Both the position numbers and the translations under genes were made by a program. Below are positions 1-9,424 of a stretch of DNA of 64,000 nt, piece by piece; position 1 is the first letter of the stretch; every line of letters starts with the position of its first letter. The notes below the pieces were generated by a model, which worked only from the letters and a program-made list of their open reading frames with translations, was not told where the DNA came from and made no database searches. The DNA lies in NCBI GenBank assembly GCA_937943045.1, contig CALEBN010000032.1, positions 1 through 64,000 of the forward strand, in the 5' to 3' direction. Source of the stretch: an uncultured Collinsella sp. GTDB lineage: Bacteria > Actinomycetota > Coriobacteriia > Coriobacteriales > Coriobacteriaceae.

Positions 1-42
1 GTCTCGCAATGTAACTCCCGAAACGACCTGCCGAAGGACCGC

Positions 43-1815
43 CTATGCCCAGCCAAATTCCTTCAGCGATGCCTCGATCATATGCCTGATGATGTTATTC
101 CCCAGCTCTCTTTGGACGAGCTCTGTTTCGCCTGGCCTTCCGGAGAGATGCATGCAGCTGTTGTATATGGAGCCCAACAGGTGAAATGTCTCTGGCACCT
201 CAACTCCATGCTCATTCGCATAACGGAGCCTGTCCTCGGTCCCTGTATTAATTTTCAGAAATCCAGGCTTATCATCTGCCGCCAGCCTCTCATAACTGAG
301 CCTCTCGACAGCCAACCTGATGCCACAGCACACTTCCGATGGGGCAAAGGGCTTTCCAGAGAAGTAGTCGCCAAGCTTTGTCTCCATAACACTCCGAAAC
401 GATGAAGGCCTCTTCAGCTCATCTTCAATCCCCTGTTTAGCGATGTATTCCAAGACATTATCAGAGACTGTGTCACACTCAGAGAAATGAAGGTAATGGG
501 AGGAGACCGAATTATAAATATCAGAGAGTTCCTTCTTACACCTTTTTCTGTCAACGAGCAACGCATTCAAACACCCATTTACAGAGTCGCCCCCTGAATT
601 GGGAATGTATGAGGTATGGAAGCTTTTGAAACGAAAACTCTTAAAGAGACCTGGGTCAAGATGCGTCAAGATGATGACATAGAGGTTCTTCCCGGAATTC
701 TTGAACTGCTTCATCATCTCCAGCAGGAAGTGCTGGGCGACAATCAGATTGGCATCGTCAAGGTAATCGAAAACCTCATCGATAAGCAATAGAGCGTTTT
801 CTTTCTCACCAAACTTCGTCCTTGCTCGAAATAGTGCAACACACAGCTGGAGTACGTCAATCTCGCCGTTAGAGGCCTCATCCCAATCGGGAAAATCAAC
901 GACGAGCTGATGGTTCCTGACTTTAGCCTCGACCCCATACCTAGTTCTGTTCAGCAATGGAAGCATCTCATTGATATCATCCTTAATCTTGCGGAATCGA
1001 AGGTATGAAACGGCTCCCTTTATATCGCCACGCCTCTTCTCGATAAACCTATTGACCTGTATCGCATTCAGGTAGTTCGAGATATTCCCCTTCTCGGGAT
1101 ACCAACGATCAAGGATTTCCTTGATTGAACTCAGTGGCTTTACAGAAGAAATGTAACTGAGAACTTCATCCTCACTAATATCCCCGCCGATGCCCGTTTC
1201 GAGCGAAATGACACCTTTAAAAAAATCATTGACTGCTGCAGCGTATCGGGAACCCTTAGTCGTTTTAAAAGCAGCATCGCAGCTGAGGAGCTCACTAAGG
1301 AACTCATAGCTCTTGAATGCCTCAGCAAGGTTATCCATTCTCCCGCGTAAGTCCGACGCATATTTCTGTCGCTCCGCAGTGACTGAATAGTTCAAGCGGA
1401 CAGTGGCTGGCACCTTCTCGTACAGAACGCACTGTTGAACGCTCATCTTAGTTTGACTGAGAACCCTTGGCCCCACCCGGCGGTTCATCATATTTGCGTA
1501 CAATCCCGAGCGGACGACCTGCACGTCTACCCTACTCGCAATTTCATTCGAATCAGCATTAGCACTTAATGTCACGTCATCGTCAAAAGTCACGGACAAG
1601 GAGGTGTCATCCCAGTCCTCCCCGTTATAACGATCCGCGTCTGCCAATTTTAGCCGCCTGGTGTTAAGGGATGCGAACGCCGTCGCAAGCGAAGACTTAC
1701 CCGACCCGTTAGGCGCCACAAGAAAGTTAGGCTTGTTCGGGTAAAAATCGCATGGCACGTCAAGATGTTTAATCCCCTTAACGTGGTTGCACGTAATACC
1801 GGTAATCCTCGCCAT
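43..1815 (-). CDS. ABC/SMC-like P-loop ATPase, function unknown
   Basis: 590-residue soluble protein with a complete ABC-type ATPase core: Walker A APNGSGKSS at about residues 34-42, a degenerate signature around SNGE (about 315), Walker B ALLLIDEVFDYLD (about 341-353) and an H-loop ILTHLDP (about 381-387). The middle is charged and probably helical, as in RecF/SMC/OLD-like proteins that couple ATP to DNA or protein remodelling. The ATG has a strong GGGAGGGG ribosome site about 8 bases upstream. It lies 282 bases after a large membrane protein gene on the same strand, in AT-rich sequence near a transposase relic. Such ATPases are common in phage-defence and housekeeping repair systems alike. 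I do not recognise a named family, and no nuclease domain is evident. Confidence 0.75.
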   Translation of the reverse strand: MARITGITCNHVKGIKHLDVPCDFYPNKPNFLVAPNGSGKSSLATAFASLNTRRLKLADADRYNGEDWDDTSLSVTFDDDVTLSANADSNEIASRVDVQVVRSGLYANMMNRRVGPRVLSQTKMSVQQCVLYEKVPATVRLNYSVTAERQKYASDLRGRMDNLAEAFKSYEFLSELLSCDAAFKTTKGSRYAAAVNDFFKGVISLETGIGGDISEDEVLSYISSVKPLSSIKEILDRWYPEKGNISNYLNAIQVNRFIEKRRGDIKGAVSYLRFRKIKDDINEMLPLLNRTRYGVEAKVRNHQLVVDFPDWDEASNGEIDVLQLCVALFRARTKFGEKENALLLIDEVFDYLDDANLIVAQHFLLEMMKQFKNSGKNLYVIILTHLDPGLFKSFRFKSFHTSYIPNSGGDSVNGCLNALLVDRKRCKKELSDIYNSVSSHYLHFSECDTVSDNVLEYIAKQGIEDELKRPSSFRSVMETKLGDYFSGKPFAPSEVCCGIRLAVERLSYERLAADDKPGFLKINTGTEDRLRYANEHGVEVPETFHLLGSIYNSCMHLSGRPGETELVQRELGNNIIRHMIEASLKEFGWA

Positions 1816-2015
1816 CGTAAGCCCCTCCCTGCTTTACGACACAGTCCTTTCTGTACGCATAACAGCAATATTACCGCTGCTCTCAGCGCGCGAGCATAGG
1901 TACCTTTAATAGAGAATGGACCGCTAGCAATAAAAGCTTCAACGGGGTTCAAGTCGGCCCCAGTGCCCAGATGCAATGACAGCGGCGCTGTTTCACGATA
2001 TCCAGTAGTGCTCAA

Positions 2016-2031
2016 GCGAGCAAATGCTCGC
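2016..2031. promoter_or_regulatory. Short palindrome in the 282-bp gap before the ATPase gene
   Basis: GCGAGCAAATGCTCGC has two 7-base arms (GCGAGCA/TGCTCGC) around AA. It resembles the CGAGCA-AAC-TGCTCG palindrome in the capsule promoter region at 18527-18541. The gap 1816-2097 holds no convincing gene. It could be an operator, but no clear -35/-10 pair was found beside it. Confidence 0.3.
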
Positions 2032-2097
2032 CACCGACTTCATTACCCCGAATCAAGTTTACGCTTCGAAATGCAAGCAACAGATGTAAAGAGCTAC

Positions 2098-4443
2098 CTA
2101 TTCCCGGCTGCTACTCGCGGAGGGTTGCACCTCATCGTCACTCCCCCTCTTCTTGCACAGCACATCTATCGCGTGTTCGCCCAAGATTGCTGTGCACAGT
2201 TTCAGCGCCGCACCCTTAACGGTGTTGAAGAAGTTCTCAAGAAACGGTGCGTTCATGTCGTAGTAGTTCATGTTCCTAAACAGCGCATAAATTGCGAGGA
2301 ACGTCTGGGCAATGACCACCACGACGCCCATAGCAAGCGCGTTGTCGGGAGACTGGGAAATCCAGATCAAGGACCTTAAGCCCAGTTGGGCAAACCAATC
2401 TCCAACGACCAATAATCCGTCTCGGGCAGTCTCAATAAACCCATAGGGCAAATAGTTGTGCATAAGGAAAGCAATAACAAATTGGTAAAAGTCTGAACAC
2501 ACAAGCGAGGCTGCCATTACAGAGCACTCAACAATAATCAACACAATTGAAAAGGTGAAAACCATGTTGAGAACACCCTTGCTGGGCACACAATCTGCCA
2601 AAGAAAAAAGTACAAGACTTAATCCAAAAGAAAATAAGGAAAAGTAGCAAGGAAGAAGCCAAAAAGAGAAACAATGCAAAAGAAGAATCGCCGTCGAAGC
2701 TGCCCAGTTCCAAGGTTCCATCGAGCTCCATCGCATCCGCAATGGATAAAGGCAACACGCTCGCGACCCCAGTCGATAGCCGAAATACGCAATATGGGGC
2801 TTTTTGAATTCAACTACATGAGGATGCCTAGCAGATGGCCAAATAACCCCTTCAACACTCCTCTTTGCTTGCAGACAGCTCATAGCAGAAGCCCTCTTGG
2901 CCGCAGACGCCTCATAGCTCCAGGTAATATAAACAAAGGCACAACCATACAAGGAGCAGGCAACGATCAAGAAAAGCAACGCGCCCACCCTATCAGGAAA
3001 CTCAGGAATTCCACCAGACACGAGCCCGGTTAAATATGGATCAAATGCAAGAAGACCAGCGCAAAAACGCAACGGATATCCATAAAGAACAATCCTAAGA
3101 GTACCAAAGCACATCTTAAAGACGTCATGCGTGCGCGATTCCTCTTTAGGATCAATGTATCCAAAGTATTTCGCAGATTTAAATGTATTCATCCCGCTCA
3201 AGTTCAGCGAGTCATCATGACGCCGAACATACTCATCCCAGAGTCGCTCACCTTTAGCCCTAGCCCTCTCATAGAAGTAAGCAATGATAAAGACCAAGAC
3301 GTATGCAACGCCCAAAACGGAGGCAAGGTAATGATCGCCAGAAACTACATTGCCACTAAACGTGTGCGCATCTGCCCATATAGTCGCACAAACCAAGAAT
3401 GCAGCAATCGCTTTAGCAACTACAACAAGCATGGCAACAATTATAGTATGCCGCTCATTACCGCCGCCAAGCAATGGAAGCCTATTTCTGCCCGCACTCT
3501 GCGGGTTTGTCCTATCCTCCGCAATGCCCCTAATATCATTGATGAGATAACGCGCTTGGTAGCCACAGATGTCAACAACAAACACGAGCAAGAAGAACCG
3601 GAAGAACCACTCTCCAAGATAGTAGCCTCCTCCCAGGGCAGTACCCAACAAAGCCCCGCCTAAATAAAAGAAGCTTTTCATTGAATCGCGAGGACGCGTG
3701 TACAACAGACGAAGGAATTTACCTCTAAATTGCGAGAAGTAGTGACCCGGCCTATTATCCTCAGACACCCCACCACTATCCGCTCGATATTCCTTAGGGG
3801 CACCATTTACATTAAGGTCTAATATCTCTTTAAACGTCAGCCGACTAAAGTCAGTGGCTATGAAATAGCAGTACAAAAGATATATTAGAGCGGACATAAC
3901 AACCAGCGGCAGTAGAAGCCTGACCCATTTATTATGCACGGTAAGCAGCAATAGCAAAGAAAGCAAAACGCACCCGATGACAAGCGATACGAGTGCAAGT
4001 GCAAAATGCACATAGTGCCTACGCGCACCCCTATTTGTCAGATGATGAATGTTAGCAGTAATCAAACGAGAAGAAAACTGGTTCCAACCCAGCGCAATAT
4101 TCTCATCGCCCGTTGGCACTATCTCGGAAATCCTCTTTTCGATCATTTCCATATAGTGATAGCGAAACATACGTTCCTGACCGATGCTGGAGCCGTAAAA
4201 ACCCGCTACAAGAATCACACAGGCTGCAATCGTAGCGATTCCCTCATTCTTCCAGGGAATCGAATTTTCAGAAGCGCCAAATCCGGCCGCAACAGAATAC
4301 AAAATGGCGAGCGCAGCAATACAAGCAACAAGGACCTGAACGATATGATCCAAAGACACTCTCTGGTCCTCGCGGGCTTCATCAAGCTCAAATAGAAGCC
4401 ATTCCAGCTCTTCTTGATTGCTGTCTTCTATGGAATCACTCAT
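2098..4443 (-). CDS. Large polytopic membrane protein with UbiA-like motif
   Basis: About 781 residues with many hydrophobic segments. Four lie in the first 200 residues, then a central membrane block, a loop-rich part and a C-terminal membrane block. The central part carries LINDIRGIAEDRTNP followed by RNRLP (about residues 300-318). This matches the NDxxDxxxD-type, P..R signature of UbiA-superfamily prenyltransferases, especially the decaprenyl-phosphate phosphoribosyltransferase branch, although the first acidic position is G here. The start chosen (MSDSIED) has AAGGA 8 bases upstream; an in-frame longer start lacks this. The C-terminus is Ser/acidic rich. It is AT-rich and next to the ATPase gene, possibly a two-gene accessory module. 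Substrate and role are unknown; prenyl transfer is inference from one motif. Confidence 0.65.
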   Translation of the reverse strand: MSDSIEDSNQEELEWLLFELDEAREDQRVSLDHIVQVLVACIAALAILYSVAAGFGASENSIPWKNEGIATIAACVILVAGFYGSSIGQERMFRYHYMEMIEKRISEIVPTGDENIALGWNQFSSRLITANIHHLTNRGARRHYVHFALALVSLVIGCVLLSLLLLLTVHNKWVRLLLPLVVMSALIYLLYCYFIATDFSRLTFKEILDLNVNGAPKEYRADSGGVSEDNRPGHYFSQFRGKFLRLLYTRPRDSMKSFFYLGGALLGTALGGGYYLGEWFFRFFLLVFVVDICGYQARYLINDIRGIAEDRTNPQSAGRNRLPLLGGGNERHTIIVAMLVVVAKAIAAFLVCATIWADAHTFSGNVVSGDHYLASVLGVAYVLVFIIAYFYERARAKGERLWDEYVRRHDDSLNLSGMNTFKSAKYFGYIDPKEESRTHDVFKMCFGTLRIVLYGYPLRFCAGLLAFDPYLTGLVSGGIPEFPDRVGALLFLIVACSLYGCAFVYITWSYEASAAKRASAMSCLQAKRSVEGVIWPSARHPHVVEFKKPHIAYFGYRLGSRACCLYPLRMRWSSMEPWNWAASTAILLLHCFSFWLLPCYFSLFSFGLSLVLFSLADCVPSKGVLNMVFTFSIVLIIVECSVMAASLVCSDFYQFVIAFLMHNYLPYGFIETARDGLLVVGDWFAQLGLRSLIWISQSPDNALAMGVVVVIAQTFLAIYALFRNMNYYDMNAPFLENFFNTVKGAALKLCTAILGEHAIDVLCKKRGSDDEVQPSASSSRE

Positions 4444-5038
4444 ATACGACATCCTTATTAGAGAAGAACGTACAGTTCGCACCAAAACTGCGCGCACGAG
4501 CAAATACAGAACCCAATTGCCCGGCTCCTACAGGACAACAACGTGCGGGCGCATTAGCACAGCAGTAGATAACGCCTTTAACGATGCCCCTTACATGACC
4601 AAAATCAATGCAAAAGGGAAGAACTAATATCTTTAAAGCAGGGAAAAGCAATATTGGCCAACAGCATGACAGCCCCCAATAAACAGTCGACCAGCTTACA
4701 AGGTCAACGAACGGATGACAACGTCATGCACCAGACAGTGAACGCCTGAGGTAATGGTACTCCCTGACACTTTTGTAGAGGTCATTGGCCTAATACTTTT
4801 CGTCAAACGGTAGCCTATAAATCCAGCTGTTGAAGCACGACTTGGGGCATGCCCAATCAGTCCGCCCGAGAGGAGAAGAGAGCGGCGAAGCATTGAATCA
4901 GACATGCGTATGCGCTGGATTGCGTCGGAAATGTTGGTGTAAGGGTGACACCCTAGTGCCCGTTTAACGAAGAACGGCCCTCGTCTTAGAATCTGAAATC
5001 ACCACAACAACAGGTTCTAGGAAAGGACGAAGACCGCT
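4444..5038. other. 595-bp stretch without a recognisable gene
   Basis: No reading frame here has protein-like composition, length or a ribosome site. The left part should contain the promoter of the membrane protein gene at 4443, but I could not identify one. The right part (from about 4935) should hold the left end of the IS256-type relic. The GGGTGACACCCTAGTG sequence at about 4945 may be part of its terminal repeat, though no clear partner was found. Confidence 0.4.
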
Positions 5039-5484
5039 ATGGAAATCTTATCAGACCCGACGCCGGACATGCTCGCCATGCCCCGTTTCGATGACGGCGC
5101 CATCGACATGCAGGAGCTGCTTCGCAGACTCGCCGAGCAGCTCGTGAACGACGTGATGGACGCCGAGGCCGACCAACTATGCGGGGGCGGGGCGAACAGC
5201 CGCAACGGACGCTGCGAACAAAGCCCCGCCGCATGCGTGGGCATGCTTACGTTGCGCCCGAGCACTGACGCCGGATCAGGACGAACAACGGGATCGGGCG
5301 CATCAACCGCGAGATCAGGAGGAGGACGAGGGCCGTCGGGACCTTCCCGGACGGCAATTCGGCCCTCATGCTGGTGACGGCGAGGCTGAAGTACATAGTG
5401 GAGCACGAGTGGGGCAAGAGGAGGTACCTGGACATGTCGAAGCTGGAGGAGATGGACGAGCTGAGGGGAAAGGCGGAGGGCTAG
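5039..5484 (+). pseudogene. IS256/Mutator-family transposase relic, internally deleted
   Basis: The first part (from 5039) reads like the N-terminus of an IS256-family transposase, including AEADQLCGGGANSRNGR and ACVGMLTLR. After about 5250 the frame is lost. From about 5289 to the TAG at 5482-5484 another frame gives INREIRRRTRAVGTFPDG and a final LKYIVEHEWGKRRYLDM, which is the C-terminal end of the same family. The whole catalytic middle (DDE residues) is missing. At about 446 bp versus roughly 1.2 kb for an intact gene, this is a dead remnant. It sits at the boundary between the accessory genes and the capsule operon, consistent with past rearrangement there. Confidence 0.8.
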
Positions 5485-5648
5485 AAGAGGACGGGGCAGA
5501 GGGCGGCTAAATCAATTTGCGAAAGCATCTTGACGGTACCCCCGTCATCAATGACCCCTTTCAACGACATAACAACAGCAGTTTGAGAAAATCGGTGCAT
5601 TACCCACTGAAAACAAAAAGGTTAGCAAGCCCAATGGACACTCTAAAT

Positions 5649-6836
5649 CTAGGAATGAATAGCCTGTTTTAGCCAGAGCGGAATGCTTCTCTTCAGGCGT
5701 CCCTTGAAAACAAGCTTCCAATTATTCTTTTCAAATTTCGAAGCGAAAGCCGCTGCCCCTAGAGATCGATACTCAGCCATGAGCTCGTTGTAACAATCGG
5801 GCTTAGCCGATGGGTGCACGAGTTGGCCATTTTCACGCACAACATCATCCATCGGCACCTCTTTAATTACCCCATCGTTCCTAAGCTCATTTACAAGCGA
5901 AATGCCCTTATCCGTTGAAGCAATAATTACTGAAACGCCCTTTGAAGAGTCAATATTCTCACAATACTTTGCTGCGCCCCAAAAATCGCCTATCGTCCAG
6001 TCAGAATATCGTTCTCTTTTTGCATAAGGACAAGAGTAGCAGGATTCCCTGAAAAACATTCCTTGATAAAAGTAATAATAGTAGTAATAGACCTCTTCAG
6101 GCTTAAAGTAACGCGTTCTAACTTTGCCGTCTGAGGTCCTAAAATCAACGGCAAGTAGAGCGCCCCAACCCCTATTCTTATCACGGAATCTGAGATCTAC
6201 GATCTCTCCATTCACCTTGGTTTCAAGATATTCAACGAAATCAAGAAACAGCTTCGCGCTCGGCACCCCATGACAAATGAGTTCAACACAGATTAAATTA
6301 TCAGGAGTTTTGCGTCCAAACAGAGACCTTACAGCAGCACACTGACATGGAGTACCAGAAAACAGAACACCAGACCCCTCGGATACGTCTTGTTTTAACT
6401 TAGATAAAATCGGCGTTAAGTCGCTTTGAACATACTTTGAGCCCTGAACTCTAGAAATATCGGACCAATCGGCAATACGTGCATGTTCGGGCTTCATTCC
6501 TTTGCCCCAAGACGCGCCATAGACAACGCCCCCATTATCGAGAACATGTTTTGCAAGTGCAGAAAAAGCTCCTCCAGAAGCACTGCCGTGCAACGCATCC
6601 TTATTGGAATTAACAAAAGCCAGAGCCATTGACGACACGGAATTATGGGAATTCTTAGTCTTGCCAAAGTCACATTTCTTAACGCATGCACCACAATCGA
6701 TGCATAGAGAGCTATCGATTATTGGATAGACAAATCCGTCCAAATCCTTGCGAAAAGAAATTGCGTCTTTTGGGCAAACCCGCAGACACGCACCGCACCC
6801 GCAGCATTTATCTATAGAGTTATATGGGGTCTCCAT
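5649..6836 (-). CDS. FrhB-like iron-sulfur/flavin protein of glycan operon
   Basis: 395 residues. The N-terminus has two 4Fe-4S ferredoxin motifs (CCGCGACLRVCP and CIDCGACVKKC, residues about 12-50), followed by the coenzyme F420 hydrogenase/dehydrogenase beta-subunit type N- and C-terminal regions (SGGAF at about 85, GTPCQCAA, CPYAKRERYSDWTIGDFWG). It is the last gene of the capsule operon; its ATG overlaps the flippase stop (TAATG). Proteins of this kind recur with polysaccharide pyruvyl transferases in bacteria that do not make F420, so a redox step on the glycan or its precursor is likelier than F420 chemistry. The exact reaction is unknown. Confidence 0.8.
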   Translation of the reverse strand: METPYNSIDKCCGCGACLRVCPKDAISFRKDLDGFVYPIIDSSLCIDCGACVKKCDFGKTKNSHNSVSSMALAFVNSNKDALHGSASGGAFSALAKHVLDNGGVVYGASWGKGMKPEHARIADWSDISRVQGSKYVQSDLTPILSKLKQDVSEGSGVLFSGTPCQCAAVRSLFGRKTPDNLICVELICHGVPSAKLFLDFVEYLETKVNGEIVDLRFRDKNRGWGALLAVDFRTSDGKVRTRYFKPEEVYYYYYYFYQGMFFRESCYSCPYAKRERYSDWTIGDFWGAAKYCENIDSSKGVSVIIASTDKGISLVNELRNDGVIKEVPMDDVVRENGQLVHPSAKPDCYNELMAEYRSLGAAAFASKFEKNNWKLVFKGRLKRSIPLWLKQAIHS

Positions 6837-8257
6837 TATTGATGAGCCTTTCCAAGAGCTGACCTAAGAACTGAAAGGCAAGCTTCAGTTAATTTCATGA
6901 CAACACGGCGATTGACAAATAGCATGACAATGAGAAGGGCAAGTGCAATAAGAAAACGATGCGGAACGTGCGCTATCATCACGATAGACATTCCAGCGAG
7001 AATAAAGTATGAAATTAAATCAGATACAAGCTCAATATCGAGACGAATGATCTTTCTCGTATCCCAAAGACGCAATGCCCAAATTGAAACATAGCTAGCG
7101 AGAGTAGCCAAAGAAGCCCCCATGGCACCCAGCGAAGGAATCAACATGACATTCAAAACAATGTTAAGCACAGCAGCAAACATTGTTGATACAAACAACA
7201 TCTTGGTTCTCTTAGCTGAAGTGTAAATGGATCCCAAAAATGCAGACATAGCGGAAAACTCAAAAGCAATCAACAGCACTGGAACAAGAACCCAGCCATT
7301 AAAAAAGTCATTAGAGAAGAGAATGCTTGCCAGAAGTTCGCAGCCGCAAATCAGCACACCAACAACAAGAGAATTAAACGTGGAATACTGTTTATAAATG
7401 TTGCTGTAGAACCGTCTCGATTCTTGAGAACCGAAATCCTCTACGGCCGAAATCTGCCATGCACTCATAAAAATTGTTGAAACGGTAGCAAACAAGGAAG
7501 GTATACGCTGAGCGGCAGAGTACACACCCGTAACACCAACCCCAACGAACATCGTCAACAAATATTTGTCCGAAGAATTGCTAATCCACCAACTAATCGA
7601 ATTGGGAATCATCGGAACAGAATAGCGAAGCATATCCCTAAACAAATTCTTATCAATGGAGGCTGGTCTAACCAAAAAGCCGTTAAGGCCGGCACCGATC
7701 CAAAGTAAAACGCTTGTAGCGGCCTCACCTATCAGCATGGCGAGCATATAGCCCGTAACTCCAAGGTGTAAACCTAAAAGAAACACAAGGTTTAAAGCAA
7801 TGAAAACAAAAGTCTGAAACACGCCGCTAATTGAATAAATCGCGACGTTCTCAATCCCCTTAACAAACTGAGAGACAAGAAGATGAAGACATGTAAAGAA
7901 ATAGTACGCAAGAAAATACCCAAGATAAGGTGCCATGTCCTCACTCAAAAGAACAAGCGGGGAGGCGGCGCACATGGCAACAAAACCCCCGCACGTCACA
8001 ATCAATCCGATGGTAAATATTTGCCTTTTGTCTAAGTCTTGATCAAGGGCAAATCGCATCACGGCTTCGCTGATTAGAAGCGTAAAGAAAGGCGACAGCA
8101 AGTTTACTGTCGTCGTCATCAGGTCCGCAGTACCGTACTCTGCCGTTGACAACACGGCAGTATAGAGCGGCAGCATGAAGAATGACATTATTTTGGACGC
8201 GAAGTTCCCGATCGTAATTAGACCGACATTTTTGCCAAGTTTTTTATATTTGCCCAT
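6836..8257 (-). CDS. Polysaccharide flippase, Wzx/MOP family
   Basis: 473 residues, hydrophobic throughout with about 12-14 membrane segments. It begins MGKYKKLGKNVGLITIGNFA, the usual start of Wzx-like oligosaccharide flippases, with STAEYGTADLM in the first loop. It would move the undecaprenyl-linked repeat unit across the cytoplasmic membrane for polymerisation by the Wzy-like protein encoded upstream. It lies between the two FrhB-like genes, 9 bases after the upstream one. Length and topology are normal for the family. Confidence 0.88.
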   Translation of the reverse strand: MGKYKKLGKNVGLITIGNFASKIMSFFMLPLYTAVLSTAEYGTADLMTTTVNLLSPFFTLLISEAVMRFALDQDLDKRQIFTIGLIVTCGGFVAMCAASPLVLLSEDMAPYLGYFLAYYFFTCLHLLVSQFVKGIENVAIYSISGVFQTFVFIALNLVFLLGLHLGVTGYMLAMLIGEAATSVLLWIGAGLNGFLVRPASIDKNLFRDMLRYSVPMIPNSISWWISNSSDKYLLTMFVGVGVTGVYSAAQRIPSLFATVSTIFMSAWQISAVEDFGSQESRRFYSNIYKQYSTFNSLVVGVLICGCELLASILFSNDFFNGWVLVPVLLIAFEFSAMSAFLGSIYTSAKRTKMLFVSTMFAAVLNIVLNVMLIPSLGAMGASLATLASYVSIWALRLWDTRKIIRLDIELVSDLISYFILAGMSIVMIAHVPHRFLIALALLIVMLFVNRRVVMKLTEACLSVLRSALGKAHQ

Positions 8258-8266
8258 AGGTGAAAC

Positions 8267-9424
8267 TCATGCCCTCCTCACCTTTGTTTTTACCTTGTCA
8301 ACAAGGCGATACAGTTTTCCTGATTTACCGACATAACCAAAACGAGAAGCTACCCCGCCCCAACTGCCATTCTCATAGGCTGTCCAAAATGAATCGTAAT
8401 CAAACTGCGGATAGTCAGTGGAATTATGCAGATTCCTTTGAACAGGAGTCTCAGTCTCTTCCTTAAGAGTTAAGCGCTCACTTGAGTCAGTAAGTAGCGT
8501 TTCGCCCTGTTCGCTATTCACGAAGACCATGGATACTCCGACGTTGTCAGAAAACTCAGGATCATCCTTTTCAATTCCCCAGTAATCCGCAATCGTTAAA
8601 TCGCCCACTCGCTGCATGCGCGAATAAGGACAGTGATAGCACGACGGCCTCAACCCGAGACTCTTTGAAAATACAACAGCAAAGCCGCGCGCTTCGGAAC
8701 TATCATCCAGTAAAACGGATCCATCTTCAAACTCCGCTCGAATATGGTAGCCACGCCATCCAGCATCTTTATTACGGAAAGAATATGAAACCAAACGAGA
8801 TCCCTGCTTTTTTTCAAGAGACCTCACATAGTCGCCCCAAACCGTCGGAGAGGGGGCGCCGTGGCACACCAGGTCGGCATAAACCCAATTCGAGGAATTC
8901 ACTTTTAGCAGTTTTGCCACCAGCTTAAATGCGGCGATCTGGCATGGGGTCCCTGTAAACAGAACCTTCTTACCACTTAGATTTTTATACTCATTAAAGA
9001 CATTAGAGATATCACTTTGGACATATTTGCTTCCACGCATTGAATCACGAGAAGCAACTTCGCCAGCCACTCTATGCCGAACACACATCGACTCGTCATA
9101 AGCAGCACCCACAATTAGACCGCCGCTGTTAAGTATGCTATCACTCAGAGCAGTAAAAGCTCCTCCCGAAGACGATCGAGACCGAATTTCATCCTCGTTT
9201 TTTACAGCGTATGTTGTTTTGGGATATGGTGTCAGGAGGTCAACTTCATTGCCAATTTGACAAACACGATTACAAAGATGACAGTCGATACACTTCTCTG
9301 GGTCAATAACGGGATATAAAAAGCCGTGCTTGTCATGGACCATTTTGATGGCGCCACGCGGACACACGGAAGCGCAAGCACCACACCCATAGCAATCTCG
9401 CTTATTGGTAAATAGAACCATCAT
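8267..9424 (-). CDS. Second FrhB-like iron-sulfur/flavin protein
   Basis: 385 residues, same architecture as the protein at 5649-6836: CYGCGACASVCP and CIDCHLCNRVC near the N-terminus, then SSGGAFTAL, RGSKYVQSD, GTPCQIAAF and CPYSRMQRVGDLTIADYWG. The two are clearly paralogous, but the sequences have diverged well apart, so this is not a recent duplication. The start overlaps the TAA of the upstream pyruvyl transferase gene (TAATG). It probably works with a pyruvyl transferase or another glycan-modifying enzyme of this operon. The cofactor is presumably flavin plus Fe-S, which is inference. Confidence 0.8.
   Translation of the reverse strand: MMVLFTNKRDCYGCGACASVCPRGAIKMVHDKHGFLYPVIDPEKCIDCHLCNRVCQIGNEVDLLTPYPKTTYAVKNEDEIRSRSSSGGAFTALSDSILNSGGLIVGAAYDESMCVRHRVAGEVASRDSMRGSKYVQSDISNVFNEYKNLSGKKVLFTGTPCQIAAFKLVAKLLKVNSSNWVYADLVCHGAPSPTVWGDYVRSLEKKQGSRLVSYSFRNKDAGWRGYHIRAEFEDGSVLLDDSSEARGFAVVFSKSLGLRPSCYHCPYSRMQRVGDLTIADYWGIEKDDPEFSDNVGVSMVFVNSEQGETLLTDSSERLTLKEETETPVQRNLHNSTDYPQFDYDSFWTAYENGSWGGVASRFGYVGKSGKLYRLVDKVKTKVRRA

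Noticed and set aside
5649..9424. F420-dependent hydrogenase or dehydrogenase
   Set aside because: The two FrhB-like genes are embedded in a polysaccharide operon with pyruvyl transferases and no FrhA/FrhG or F420 genes; only the fold is shared.
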